In this document: positions 8,247 to 17,064 of the stretch, in pieces
How the letters are laid out: every line of letters starts with the position of its first letter
How positions within the stretch are numbered: position 1 is the stretch's first letter
Position numbers and translations under genes: made by a program
The notes under the pieces: generated by a model
What the model was told of the DNA's origin: nothing
Seen by the model: the letters and a program-made list of their open reading frames with translations, nothing else
Database searches by the model: none
From: Nocardioides sp.
GTDB lineage: Bacteria > Actinomycetota > Actinomycetes > Propionibacteriales > Nocardioidaceae
Direction: 5' to 3'
DNA: 30,343 nt
Assembly (NCBI GenBank): GCA_030452025.1
Contig: JAKDNC010000003.1
Location: 1-30,343, forward strand

Positions 8247-8280
8247 GTGCTTAGCGGAGGTAATGACCTACGCTAAGCAC
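8247..8280. promoter_or_regulatory. 34-bp palindrome directly before the MarR start (probable autoregulatory operator)
   Basis: The arms GTGCTTAGCG (8247-8256) and CGCTAAGCAC (8271-8280) are perfect reverse complements. Inside them AGGT and ACCT form a second nested pair. The palindrome ends exactly at the base before ATG 8281. It covers TACGCT (8269-8274), a -10-like box spaced for a leaderless transcript. MarR dimers bind palindromes of this kind, so repression of the marR-MFS unit is likely. Confidence 0.65.
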
Positions 8281-8730
8281 ATGCCGTCCGTCGAGCAGGT
8301 CTCCCGCACCAACGCGGGACTGGCCTCGGAGCTCCGTCTGTCGGTGATGCGGTTGCGCCGCAGGCTGGCGACCGAGCGTTCGCCGGACAACGAGCTGAGC
8401 ATCGCCACGATGGCCGTGCTTGGTTGCCTCAACCGCCACGGTGAGTCGAGCGTCGGCGAGCTCGCCCGCCATGAGCGGGTCCAGCCGCCGTCGATGACGC
8501 GAACCGTCAACCACCTCGTCGAGGGCGGCTTCGCCCATCGTCGCCGTCACGAGTCGGATGGCCGCCAGGTGCTCGTCGAGCTCACCGACATGGGGCGCGA
8601 GACCTTGCTGGCCGACCGCGCGCGGCGCGATGCCTGGCTGGCCCAGCGACTGACCCACCTGACAGCGCAGGAGCGGGCGGCCCTTCGCGCCGCGGCTCCG
8701 ATCCTGCAGCGCATCGCCGAGGGGGACTGA
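8281..8730 (+). CDS. MarR family transcriptional regulator (149 aa)
   Basis: The start is ATG at 8281, immediately after the palindrome. In-frame ATGs at 8245 and 8263 lie inside the palindrome and would put the operator within the coding region. The protein has the winged-helix core of MarR: LSIATMAVLGCLNRHGESSVGELARHE, a recognition-helix region VQPPSMTRTVNHLVEGGF, and a wing HRRRHESDGRQVLVELTDMGR. Helices at both ends would form the dimer interface. MarR proteins usually repress neighbouring efflux genes until a ligand binds. The MFS gene starts 7 bp after this stop, so the pair is very probably one operon controlled through the upstream palindrome. Confidence 0.9.
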   Translation: MPSVEQVSRTNAGLASELRLSVMRLRRRLATERSPDNELSIATMAVLGCLNRHGESSVGELARHERVQPPSMTRTVNHLVEGGFAHRRRHESDGRQVLVELTDMGRETLLADRARRDAWLAQRLTHLTAQERAALRAAAPILQRIAEGD

Positions 8731-8737
8731 CCACGAG

Positions 8738-10039
8738 TTGAGTCCCACCTTCCGCTCCCTGCGCAACCCGAACTACCGCAAGTACGCCGCCGGTAGCCTC
8801 GTGTCGAACGTCGGCACCTGGATGCAGCGCATCGCCCAGGACTGGCTGGTCCTGACCCTGACCGGCAGCGGCACCGCGCTCGGCATCACCACCGGGCTCC
8901 AGTTCGTGCCGGTCCTCCTGCTCTCGCCCTACGCCGGGGTGATCGCTGACCGGTTCCCCAAGCGTCGGCTGCTCCAGCTCACCCAGGCCGCGATGGGGGT
9001 CGCCTCCCTCATCCTCGGGCTGATCGCCGTCCTCGGCGTCGTCGAGGTGTGGCACGTCTACGTCATTGCGCTGGTTTTCGGGGTCGGCGCGGCCTTCGAC
9101 GCTCCGGCGCGCCAGTCCTTCGTCTCCGAGGTCGTCGACGTCGACGACATCACCAACGCGGTGAGTCTCAACTCGGCCACCTTCAACATGGCTCGGATCC
9201 TGGGGCCCGCCCTGGCCGGCCTGATGATCGGAGCGCTCGGCGGGGGAGTGTGGGCCACCGGCTGGGTGATCCTGATCAACGCCGTCTCCTACGGCGCCGT
9301 GATCGGACAGTTGCAGCGGATGAACCTCGCACTGCTGCACCCGTCCGAGCCGGCCCGTCGTACGCCGGGAATGCTGCGGGCGGGTGTGCGCTACGTCAGT
9401 GGGCAACCTCGGATGGTGATGATCCTCGTCCTGGTGTTCTTCGCCGGCACGTTCGGGATGAACTTCCAGATCACCTCCGCACTCATGGCCACCGAGGTCT
9501 ACGGCAAGGGCGCTGGAGAGTTCGGCGTGCTCGGCTCGTCGATGGCGATCGGTTCGCTCGCCGGAGCGCTGATGGCCGCGCGTCGTACCCACATCAGGCT
9601 GCGCCTGCTGGTGCTTGCCGGCGGTGGCTTCGGAGCCGCCTCCATCGTGGCCGGACTGCTGCCGAGCTATCTCGCATTCGCCGTCTTCAGTCCGACGATC
9701 GGGTTTGCGACGATCACCATGCTCAACAGCGCCAACGCCGTCCTCCAGTTGGAGTCCGACCCGGCGCTGCGCGGCCGTGTGATGGCGCTCTACATGACCA
9801 TCGTGATGGGTGGCACGCCGCTCGGCTCGCCCATCATCGGATGGGTGGGGGAGACCTTCGGGGCGCGTTGGACGCTCATCATCGGCGGCCTGCTCACCAT
9901 CGCCGGAGTGGCGCTCGCCGTGGTCGTGTACTGGCGGCTGCAGAAGCGGGCGGGAGTCATTTTGACCACCGATCTGCGACGGAGTAATGTAACCGCTCGT
10001 GTCTGGGACAACCGGACCGTTGCGCGTGCTCGAAAGTAG
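8738..10039 (+). CDS. MFS efflux transporter, EntS/MFS_3-like (433 aa)
   Basis: The TTG at 8738 is the best start; GAGGGGG lies about 11 nt upstream and the family's N-terminus (SPTFRSLRNPNYRKYAAGSLVSNVGTWMQ, in part) follows at once. About 12 hydrophobic segments are visible. The loop GVIADRFPKRRLL after helix 2 is a clear MFS motif A, and SEVVDVDDITNAVSLNSA is typical of the EntS-like branch. It lies 7 bp after marR, so drug or metabolite efflux under MarR control is the probable role; the substrate is unknown. The last 25 codons (ILTTDLRRSNVTARVWDNRTVARARK, in part) overlap the presumed rpsL promoter at 9962-9990. The C-terminal tail may therefore be constrained by, or created by, that promoter. 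Confidence 0.88.
   Translation: MSPTFRSLRNPNYRKYAAGSLVSNVGTWMQRIAQDWLVLTLTGSGTALGITTGLQFVPVLLLSPYAGVIADRFPKRRLLQLTQAAMGVASLILGLIAVLGVVEVWHVYVIALVFGVGAAFDAPARQSFVSEVVDVDDITNAVSLNSATFNMARILGPALAGLMIGALGGGVWATGWVILINAVSYGAVIGQLQRMNLALLHPSEPARRTPGMLRAGVRYVSGQPRMVMILVLVFFAGTFGMNFQITSALMATEVYGKGAGEFGVLGSSMAIGSLAGALMAARRTHIRLRLLVLAGGGFGAASIVAGLLPSYLAFAVFSPTIGFATITMLNSANAVLQLESDPALRGRVMALYMTIVMGGTPLGSPIIGWVGETFGARWTLIIGGLLTIAGVALAVVVYWRLQKRAGVILTTDLRRSNVTARVWDNRTVARARK
9962..9990 (+). promoter_or_regulatory. Probable promoter of the str operon (rpsL-rpsG-fusA-tuf)
   Basis: TTGACC (9962-9967) and TAATGT (9985-9990) are spaced by exactly 17 bp, the best housekeeping-type promoter in the window. Transcription would start near 9997 and give a leader of about 197 nt before rpsL. 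It lies within the last codons of the upstream MFS gene. Confidence 0.6.
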
Positions 10040-10058
10040 CCGTAGGGCGAACTGACAG

Positions 10059-10078
10059 GACACGCCCGACCGCGGGGG
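10059..10078 (+). repeat. Shared ribosomal-operon leader element, copy 1 (rpsL leader)
   Basis: GACACGCCCGACCGCGGGGG is identical to 16932-16951 in the rpsJ leader. It lies about 62 nt after the predicted transcription start and 115 nt before the rpsL GTG. Here GCCC and GGGC could pair around GACCGCGG. A further hairpin (GCGCAAGCGC) follows directly. Confidence 0.6.
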
Positions 10079-10193
10079 CAGCGCAAGCGCGGTTGCCAGC
10101 ACCACCCAGACACGAGCTCAGATCAATGAGCAGCATTCATCGTGCCCGGCAGATCGCCGCGTACTGAGAGTAGACAAGAAGGGGAACCGCCAG

Positions 10194-10568
10194 GTGCCCA
10201 CCATTCAGCAGTTGGTCCGCAAGGGCCGTCAGGACAAGGCGTCCAAGAACGCGACGCCTGCCCTCAAGGGATCGCCCCAGCGGCGCGGTGTGTGCACCCG
10301 CGTCTACACCACCACCCCGAAGAAGCCGAACTCCGCTCTCCGCAAGGTCGCCCGTGTGCGCCTGTCGAGTGGCGTCGAGGTCACGGCCTACATCCCGGGT
10401 GTCGGTCACAACCTGCAGGAGCACAGCATCGTGCTCGTCCGCGGCGGTCGTGTGAAGGACCTGCCCGGTGTGCGTTACAAGATCATTCGCGGCTCGCTCG
10501 ACACTCAGGGTGTCAAGAACCGCAAGCAGGCCCGCAGCCGCTACGGCGCGAAGAAGGAGAAGAGCTAA
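10194..10568 (+). CDS. rpsL: 30S ribosomal protein S12
   Basis: A 124-aa protein with full-length S12 sequence. The start is GTG at 10194 (VPTIQQLVRKGR), preceded by GAAGGGGAA. Characteristic stretches are RRGVCTRVYTTTPKKPNSALRK in part and GGRVKDLPGVRYK. S12 lies at the decoding centre and affects accuracy. Lys43 and Lys88, where streptomycin-resistance changes arise in mycobacteria, are both lysine, so the sequence is the sensitive type. It is the first gene of the str operon and its TAA overlaps the ATG of rpsG by one base. Confidence 0.98.
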   Translation: MPTIQQLVRKGRQDKASKNATPALKGSPQRRGVCTRVYTTTPKKPNSALRKVARVRLSSGVEVTAYIPGVGHNLQEHSIVLVRGGRVKDLPGVRYKIIRGSLDTQGVKNRKQARSRYGAKKEKS

Positions 10569-11038
10569 TGCCTCGTAAGGGTCCCGCTCCCAAGCGCCCG
10601 ATTGACGTCGACCCGGTCTTCGGCTCGCCGCTCGTCTCCCAGCTCGTCAGCAAGGTGCTGGTCGACGGCAAGAAGCAGGTCGCCCAGCGCATCGTCTACG
10701 GCGCGCTCGAGGGCTGCCGCGAGAAGACCGGCACCGACCCCGTCGTCACCCTCAAGCGGGCGCTCGACAACGTCAAGCCGGCCCTCGAGGTCAAGTCCCG
10801 CCGTGTCGGTGGCGCGACGTACCAGGTCCCGATCGAGGTCAAGGGCACGCGCGGCACCACGCTCGCGCTGCGTTGGCTCGTCGGCTACTCCAAGGACCGT
10901 CGCGAGAAGACCATGTCCGAGCGTCTGATGAACGAGATCCTCGATGCCAGCAACGGTCTTGGTGCCGCTGTGAAGAAGCGCGAGGACACTCACAAGATGG
11001 CCGAGTCCAACAAGGCCTTCGCCCACTACCGCTGGTGA
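10568..11038 (+). CDS. rpsG: 30S ribosomal protein S7
   Basis: 156 aa, the usual length. The start ATG at 10568 shares one base with the rpsL stop, indicating translational coupling. The sequence MPRKGPAPKRPIDVDPVFGSPLVSQLVSK is recognisable in part, and SERLMNEILDASNGLGAAVKKREDTHKMAE in part marks the C-terminal helices. S7 starts assembly of the 30S head on 16S rRNA and touches the E-site tRNA. In E. coli it is also the translational repressor of the str operon; whether that applies here is not known. A short palindrome (CTGGCC / GGCCAG) follows in the 56-bp gap to fusA. Confidence 0.98.
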   Translation: MPRKGPAPKRPIDVDPVFGSPLVSQLVSKVLVDGKKQVAQRIVYGALEGCREKTGTDPVVTLKRALDNVKPALEVKSRRVGGATYQVPIEVKGTRGTTLALRWLVGYSKDRREKTMSERLMNEILDASNGLGAAVKKREDTHKMAESNKAFAHYRW

Positions 11039-11094
11039 CCCTGGCCCACTGGCCAGTTACCGCGACCGAGACTTTTCGAGGGGACAACACTTAA

Positions 11095-13206
<2,112 letters not shown>

Positions 13207-13288
13207 TCTTCACCGACTGATCGGCCGGACCCTCGGCAGCAACACCCACACCACGAGTCAAGAAACACACAACCCAGGAGGGCCCACA

Positions 13289-14482
13289 GTGGCTAAGGCG
13301 AAGTTCGAGCGGACCAAGCCGCACGTCAACATCGGCACCATCGGTCACGTTGACCACGGTAAGACGACGTTGACCGCTGCCATCACCAAGGTGATGCACG
13401 ACAAGTTCCCGAATCTCAACGATGCTTCGGCCTTCGACATGATCGACAAGGCCCCCGAAGAGCGTCAGCGCGGCATCACGATCTCGATCGCTCACGTCGA
13501 GTACCAGACCGAGAACCGCCACTACGCGCACGTCGACTGCCCCGGTCACGCGGACTACATCAAGAACATGATCACCGGTGCCGCACAGATGGACGGTGCC
13601 ATCCTGGTGGTTGCCGCCACTGACGGTCCGATGCCGCAGACCCGCGAGCACGTCCTGCTCGCTCGCCAGGTTGGCGTGCCCGCCCTGGTCGTCGCCCTGA
13701 ACAAGTGCGACATGGTCGAGGATGAGGAGCTCATCGAGCTCGTCGAGATGGAGGTGCGCGAGCTCCTCTCGGAGTACGAGTTCCCCGGGGACGACACTCC
13801 TGTCATCCGCGTTGCCGCCTTCCCCGCCCTTGAGGGCGACCAGAAGTGGGGCGACTCGATCGGTGAGCTCATGCAGGCCGTGGATGACTTCATCCCCACG
13901 CCCGAGCGTGACACCGAGAAGCCGTTCCTCATGCCCGTCGAGGACGTCTTCACGATCACCGGTCGCGGCACCGTGATCACCGGTCGTATCGAGCGCGGCA
14001 TCGTCAAGGTCAACGAAGAGGTCGAGATCGTGGGCATCCGCCCCGGCTCGATGAAGTCGACCGTCACCGGTGTCGAGATGTTCCGCAAGCTCCTCGACGA
14101 GGGCCAGGCTGGTGAGAACGTCGGTCTGCTGCTTCGTGGTACCAAGCGCGAGGACGTGGAGCGCGGCATGGTTGTCATCAAGCCGGGCACCACCACCCCG
14201 CACACCAACTTCGAGGCCTCGGTCTACATCCTCGCGAAGGATGAGGGCGGCCGTCACACGCCGTTCTTCGACAACTACCGTCCGCAGTTCTACTTCCGCA
14301 CCACGGACGTGACGGGCGTTGTGACCCTTCCGGAGGGCACCGAGATGGTCATGCCCGGTGACAACACCGAGATGTCCGTCGAGCTGATCCAGCCCATCGC
14401 CATGGACGAGGGTCTGCGGTTCGCCATCCGCGAAGGTGGCCGCACCGTGGGTGCCGGCCGCGTCACCAAGATCACCAAGTGA
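13289..14482 (+). CDS. tuf: Elongation factor Tu
   Basis: 397 aa from GTG 13289, with a strong AGGAGGG site upstream. Motifs are GHVDHGKTTLTAAI (G1), RGITISIAHVEY in the switch I region, DCPGHADYIKNM (G3) and NKCDMVEDEE (G4). Domains II and III follow, ending GGRTVGAGRVTKITK. EF-Tu carries aminoacyl-tRNA to the ribosomal A site. It is the last gene of the str operon, 82 bp after fusA, and is followed by a strong terminator. A separate promoter in the 82-bp gap is possible but not evident. Codon choice is heavily biased to C-ending codons, as expected for the most abundant protein. Confidence 0.98.
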   Translation: MAKAKFERTKPHVNIGTIGHVDHGKTTLTAAITKVMHDKFPNLNDASAFDMIDKAPEERQRGITISIAHVEYQTENRHYAHVDCPGHADYIKNMITGAAQMDGAILVVAATDGPMPQTREHVLLARQVGVPALVVALNKCDMVEDEELIELVEMEVRELLSEYEFPGDDTPVIRVAAFPALEGDQKWGDSIGELMQAVDDFIPTPERDTEKPFLMPVEDVFTITGRGTVITGRIERGIVKVNEEVEIVGIRPGSMKSTVTGVEMFRKLLDEGQAGENVGLLLRGTKREDVERGMVVIKPGTTTPHTNFEASVYILAKDEGGRHTPFFDNYRPQFYFRTTDVTGVVTLPEGTEMVMPGDNTEMSVELIQPIAMDEGLRFAIREGGRTVGAGRVTKITK

Positions 14483-14500
14483 TCTAGCTTCATCTCACGC

Positions 14501-14538
14501 AAGGACCTCCGGCGGCCGCCTGGCCGCCGGAGGTCCTT
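14501..14538 (+). terminator. Strong intrinsic terminator after tuf
   Basis: A perfect 17-bp stem (14501-14517 with 14522-14538) around the 4-nt loop GCCT, built from AAGGACCTCCGGCGGCC and its complement. A T-rich tract (TTTGCATTTT) follows. It closes the str operon and is by far the strongest hairpin in the window. Confidence 0.92.
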
Positions 14539-14617
14539 TGCATTTTCCCACCGGGTCAGTCGCAAGAGCCCGGGTCAGCGAGCCCGGGGCGCACGTCAGT
14601 GCCCGGGCAGCGGGTTC

Positions 14618-14623
14618 TAGGGT
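14618..14623 (+). promoter_or_regulatory. Candidate leaderless -10 box of ilvA (TAGGGT)
   Basis: TAGGGT lies 6 nt before the GTG at 14630, the spacing expected if the transcript begins at the start codon. GC-rich CCCGGG-containing repeats (around 14570-14608) lie upstream and might be an operator. No clear -35 is seen. Confidence 0.4.
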
Positions 14624-14629
14624 GGCTGG

Positions 14630-15883
14630 GTGGACCCTCAACTTAATGCGGCCGGAGTCGATGCGGCCGCCGTGTTGCTCGCACCGGTCGTCGTACGCAC
14701 CCCGCTCGAGCACAGCCCGAGACTCAGCGAGGCGGTGGGTGCGCGTGTGCTGCTCAAGCGGGAGAACAGGCAGATCACCAGGTCCTACAAGGCACGCGGT
14801 GCCTATCACCTGATCAGTGGGCTCGACGCCGGTGAACGCGAGCGCGGCGTGGTGTGTGCCAGCGCCGGCAACCACGGCCAGGGGCTTGCTTGGAGCTGCG
14901 CCCGACTGGGCATCGAAGGGCGCGTCTACGTCCCGGGCAACACCCCCCGGCAGAAGCGCCAACGGATTCAGACGCTGGGGGAGGGGCACGTCGAGCTCGT
15001 GGTCGTCGGCAGCACGTACGACGAGGCAAACGGTGCCGCCCACGCGGACGCTGACCGGAGTGGGGCCGTGTTCGTCCACCCCTTCGATGATGTGCGCACC
15101 ATCCTGGGCCAGGGGACGGTCGGGCGGGAGCTGAGCGAGCAGGCCGACGCGTCGCTGCACACGGTCGTCGTCCCCGTCGGTGGCGGTGGCCTCGTGTCCG
15201 GGGTGGCCCTCTGGCTCAAGGAGAACCGGCCTGGCGTCCGGGTCATCGGGGTGGAGCCGGCCGGTGCGGCCAGCATGACGATGGCCCTGCGTGACGGACA
15301 CCCGGTCGCGCTCCCCGGCGTGGACACCTTCGTCGACGGTGCGGCCGTCGGGCGAGTGGGGGAGTTGACCTTCCCGGTGGTTCGGGACCTGGTCGACGAC
15401 GTCGTCACCGTCACCGAAGGGGCGGTCTGCTCGGAGATGCTCAACCTTTACCAGGTCGAGGGCATCATCGCCGAGCCCGCCGGGGCCCTGGCCAGCACGG
15501 CGGTGCACCGTCTGGCCGGGCAGATCCCGGAAGGCGGATCGGTGGCCTGCATCGTCTCGGGCGGCAACAACGACGTGAGCAGGTACGCCGAGATCGTCGA
15601 GAGGTCCCTGATCCATGAGGGCCTGCGCCACTACTTCCTGGTCAGCTTCCCGCAGGAGCCGGGCGCGTTGCGGCACTTCCTCGATGACGTGCTCAGCGCG
15701 ACCGAGGACATCGTGGTCTTCGACTACATCAAGAAGAACAACCGAGAGACGGGGCCGGCGATGGTGGGCATCGAGCTCGAGTCGCCCAGTGACCTGGCGG
15801 CGCTCTTGGTTCGGATGGAGAAGAGTCCCCTCGAGATCGAGCGGGTGCCGCCCGGATCGCCCCTCTTCAGCTTCCTGACCTGA
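14630..15883 (+). CDS. ilvA: Threonine ammonia-lyase (threonine dehydratase), biosynthetic short form
   Basis: 417 aa from GTG 14630. It is a PLP enzyme of fold type II: the PLP lysine is Lys54 in RSYKARGAY, the substrate loop is SAGNHGQG (78-85) and the phosphate-binding glycine loop is VPVGGGGLVSG (181-191). The last roughly 90 residues form an ACT-like regulatory domain (HYFLVSFPQEPGALRHFLDD in part, KKNNRETGPAMVGIEL). That tail marks the IlvA short form found in actinobacteria such as Corynebacterium, where it is inhibited by isoleucine. The reaction converts threonine to 2-oxobutanoate and ammonia, the first step to isoleucine. It stands between the str and S10 operons with its own presumed promoter. 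The catabolic TdcB type is less likely because of the C-terminal domain. Confidence 0.92.
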   Translation: MDPQLNAAGVDAAAVLLAPVVVRTPLEHSPRLSEAVGARVLLKRENRQITRSYKARGAYHLISGLDAGERERGVVCASAGNHGQGLAWSCARLGIEGRVYVPGNTPRQKRQRIQTLGEGHVELVVVGSTYDEANGAAHADADRSGAVFVHPFDDVRTILGQGTVGRELSEQADASLHTVVVPVGGGGLVSGVALWLKENRPGVRVIGVEPAGAASMTMALRDGHPVALPGVDTFVDGAAVGRVGELTFPVVRDLVDDVVTVTEGAVCSEMLNLYQVEGIIAEPAGALASTAVHRLAGQIPEGGSVACIVSGGNNDVSRYAEIVERSLIHEGLRHYFLVSFPQEPGALRHFLDDVLSATEDIVVFDYIKKNNRETGPAMVGIELESPSDLAALLVRMEKSPLEIERVPPGSPLFSFLT

Positions 15884-15895
15884 GCCATCGCCGCG

Positions 15896-15901
15896 TACGC
15901 T
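15896..15901 (+). promoter_or_regulatory. Candidate leaderless -10 box of trmB (TACGCT)
   Basis: TACGCT fits TAnnnT and lies 8 nt before the GTG at 15910. No ribosome binding site is visible, so a leaderless transcript is likely. This position also argues against the TTG at 15901 as start. Confidence 0.4.
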
Positions 15902-15909
15902 TGCCGATC

Positions 15910-16632
15910 GTGTCTGAACAGTCGCCTCCTGCTCGTCCCCACAAGCGCTTCACCGACGACGGACGTCGGATGCGTGAAGTGCTCAGCTACTCGCGTCGGG
16001 GGAGCCGTTTCACCCCGAAGCAGCAGCGGGCCTGGGACACCTACGCGAACCAGTACGTCATCCCCGACGAGGCCGTCGACCGGCCGGGGTTCTCCCTGCG
16101 GGATGTGTTCGACCTCGAGGCGCCGTTGATCATCGAGATCGGCTGTGGTGTGGGCGAGGCCACGGCAGTGCTGGCGGCCCAGCGGCCATCGTGCAACATC
16201 CTCGGCCTCGAGGTCTGGCGCCCGGGGTTGGCCGACTGTGTCGGTCGGGTGGGAGAGCTCGGACTCGAGAACGTCAAACTGTGCGGCATCGACGCTGTAT
16301 GGCTCGTCGAGCATCTCGTCGAGCCGGGCCAGTTGGAGGAGTTGTGGACGTTCTTCCCCGACCCGTGGCGCAAGTTGCGCCACCACAAGCGGCGACTGGT
16401 CAATTCCGAATTCGTCTCGACGGCGGCGGCGAGGCTTCGTGCCGGCGGAGCGTGGCGCCTGGCCACCGACTGGGCCGACTATGCTGAGCAGATGGTCCAG
16501 GTCCTCGATGCTGAACCGATGCTCGAGGGTGGGGTCGTGCCGCGGTGGTCGGACCGGCCGATCACCCGGTTCGAGCGGCGTGGTCTGGCCGAGGACCGCG
16601 AGCCGACGGACCTGCGCTACCTCCGGATCTGA
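15910..16632 (+). CDS. trmB: tRNA (guanine46-N7)-methyltransferase
   Basis: 240 aa with start GTG 15910 (VSEQSPPARPHKRF). A TTG at 15901 is possible but overlaps the -10-like box. The SAM-binding motif is LIIEIGCGVGEATAV (residues about 76-90), followed by the acidic strand end ILGLEVW. The TrmB signature is WTFFPDPWRKLRHHKRRLV, and the C-terminus has a TDWADYAEQM segment and a typical TRFERRGL ending. The enzyme makes m7G at position 46 in the variable loop of tRNAs. The gene follows ilvA by 26 bp but probably has its own promoter. A hairpin downstream separates it from the ribosomal genes. Confidence 0.93.
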   Translation: MSEQSPPARPHKRFTDDGRRMREVLSYSRRGSRFTPKQQRAWDTYANQYVIPDEAVDRPGFSLRDVFDLEAPLIIEIGCGVGEATAVLAAQRPSCNILGLEVWRPGLADCVGRVGELGLENVKLCGIDAVWLVEHLVEPGQLEELWTFFPDPWRKLRHHKRRLVNSEFVSTAAARLRAGGAWRLATDWADYAEQMVQVLDAEPMLEGGVVPRWSDRPITRFERRGLAEDREPTDLRYLRI

Positions 16633-16665
16633 GTTTCGCGACCGGCAGGAGCAGGGCGTCGACGC

Positions 16666-16706
16666 GGATCCGACCCAGTCTCTGCCGTGCCGCAGAGGTG
16701 GGATCC
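16666..16706 (+). terminator. Hairpin downstream of trmB
   Basis: CTCTGC (16680-16685) pairs with GCAGAG (16692-16697) around a 6-nt loop. The stem is extended by CCCA / TGGG and GGAT / ATCC with small internal loops. There is no T-run, as is common for actinobacterial terminators. It lies 33 bp after the trmB stop. Confidence 0.5.
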
Positions 16707-16931
16707 AAACCGATTTGGTATGTGGACGTCCTCTCTGCCAAGATAGTCAGGTTGCTCCGGCGGGTTTGTCGGGGTGCGACCAAACTTGACTACTGAATCG
16801 CGTTTCCTGTTCGTGAATCGGTGGTTGGCGTGCGGCCACACCCACGAGGAAACCCGATCCAGCTCGACGAACCCGTCGGGCGTCACCAACAAGTACTGCA
16901 ACATCCCGGTCAGAATCGTGTCAGCCTGAAC

Positions 16932-16951
16932 GACACGCCCGACCGCGGGGG
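16932..16951 (+). repeat. Shared ribosomal-operon leader element, copy 2 (rpsJ leader)
   Basis: GACACGCCCGACCGCGGGGG is identical to 10059-10078 in the rpsL leader. In this copy CGACC (16940-16944) and GGTCG (16950-16954) form a 5-bp hairpin with loop GCGGG. It lies 113 nt before the rpsJ start codon, almost the same distance as in the rpsL leader (115 nt). Confidence 0.6.
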
Positions 16952-17064
16952 TCGACAGAAACGGGTGGCGGAGAACGGGCGGCAGGGCTTCACCCGGAGC
17001 TCGTCGTGAAAAGGACTGCACGCGGTACCCATACCGGTACTAGAGACAAGGACGAGAGAGACCT

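Larger units (their letters stand above)
16633..17064 (+). other. 432-bp region: trmB terminator, then long leader of the S10 operon
   Basis: No convincing gene is present. In order it holds the hairpin 16666-16706, a candidate promoter, a bulged hairpin at 16764-16785 (GTTTGTCG / CGACCAAAC), the shared 20-nt leader element at 16932-16951, a 5-bp hairpin GTACC / GGTAC at 17025-17040 and a purine-rich ribosome binding site before rpsJ. The best promoter pair I see is TTGGTA (16715-16720) and CAAGAT (16739-16744) with 18 bp spacing, which is weak. TTGACT at 16786 lacks a partner -10. Confidence 0.6.

Noticed and set aside
8582..10105. 507-codon open frame antisense to the MFS gene
   Set aside because: Its composition (Arg/Gly/Asp/His/Pro-rich, no hydrophobic core) is that of a GC shadow, and the sense strand encodes a clear membrane transporter.
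10126..10167. 13-residue frame (MSSIHRARQIAAY) just before rpsL
   Set aside because: Such a short frame is expected by chance, and there is no good ribosome binding site or counterpart before rpsJ. A leader peptide is not excluded but is not supported.
14568..14612. CCCGGG-rich repeats upstream of ilvA as a T-box or attenuator
   Set aside because: If ilvA is leaderless, as its TAGGGT box suggests, these repeats are upstream of the transcript. No T-box sequence or Ile/Val-rich leader peptide is seen. They may be an operator, but are too GC-simple to claim.
16786..16818. TTGACT as the -35 of the rpsJ promoter
   Set aside because: No hexamer of the TAnnnT type lies 16-19 bp downstream.
16821..17009. 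62-codon frame in the rpsJ leader, possible leader peptide
   Set aside because: It runs straight through the shared 20-nt element and its hairpin, has no ribosome binding site, and the rpsL leader has no equivalent frame around its copy.
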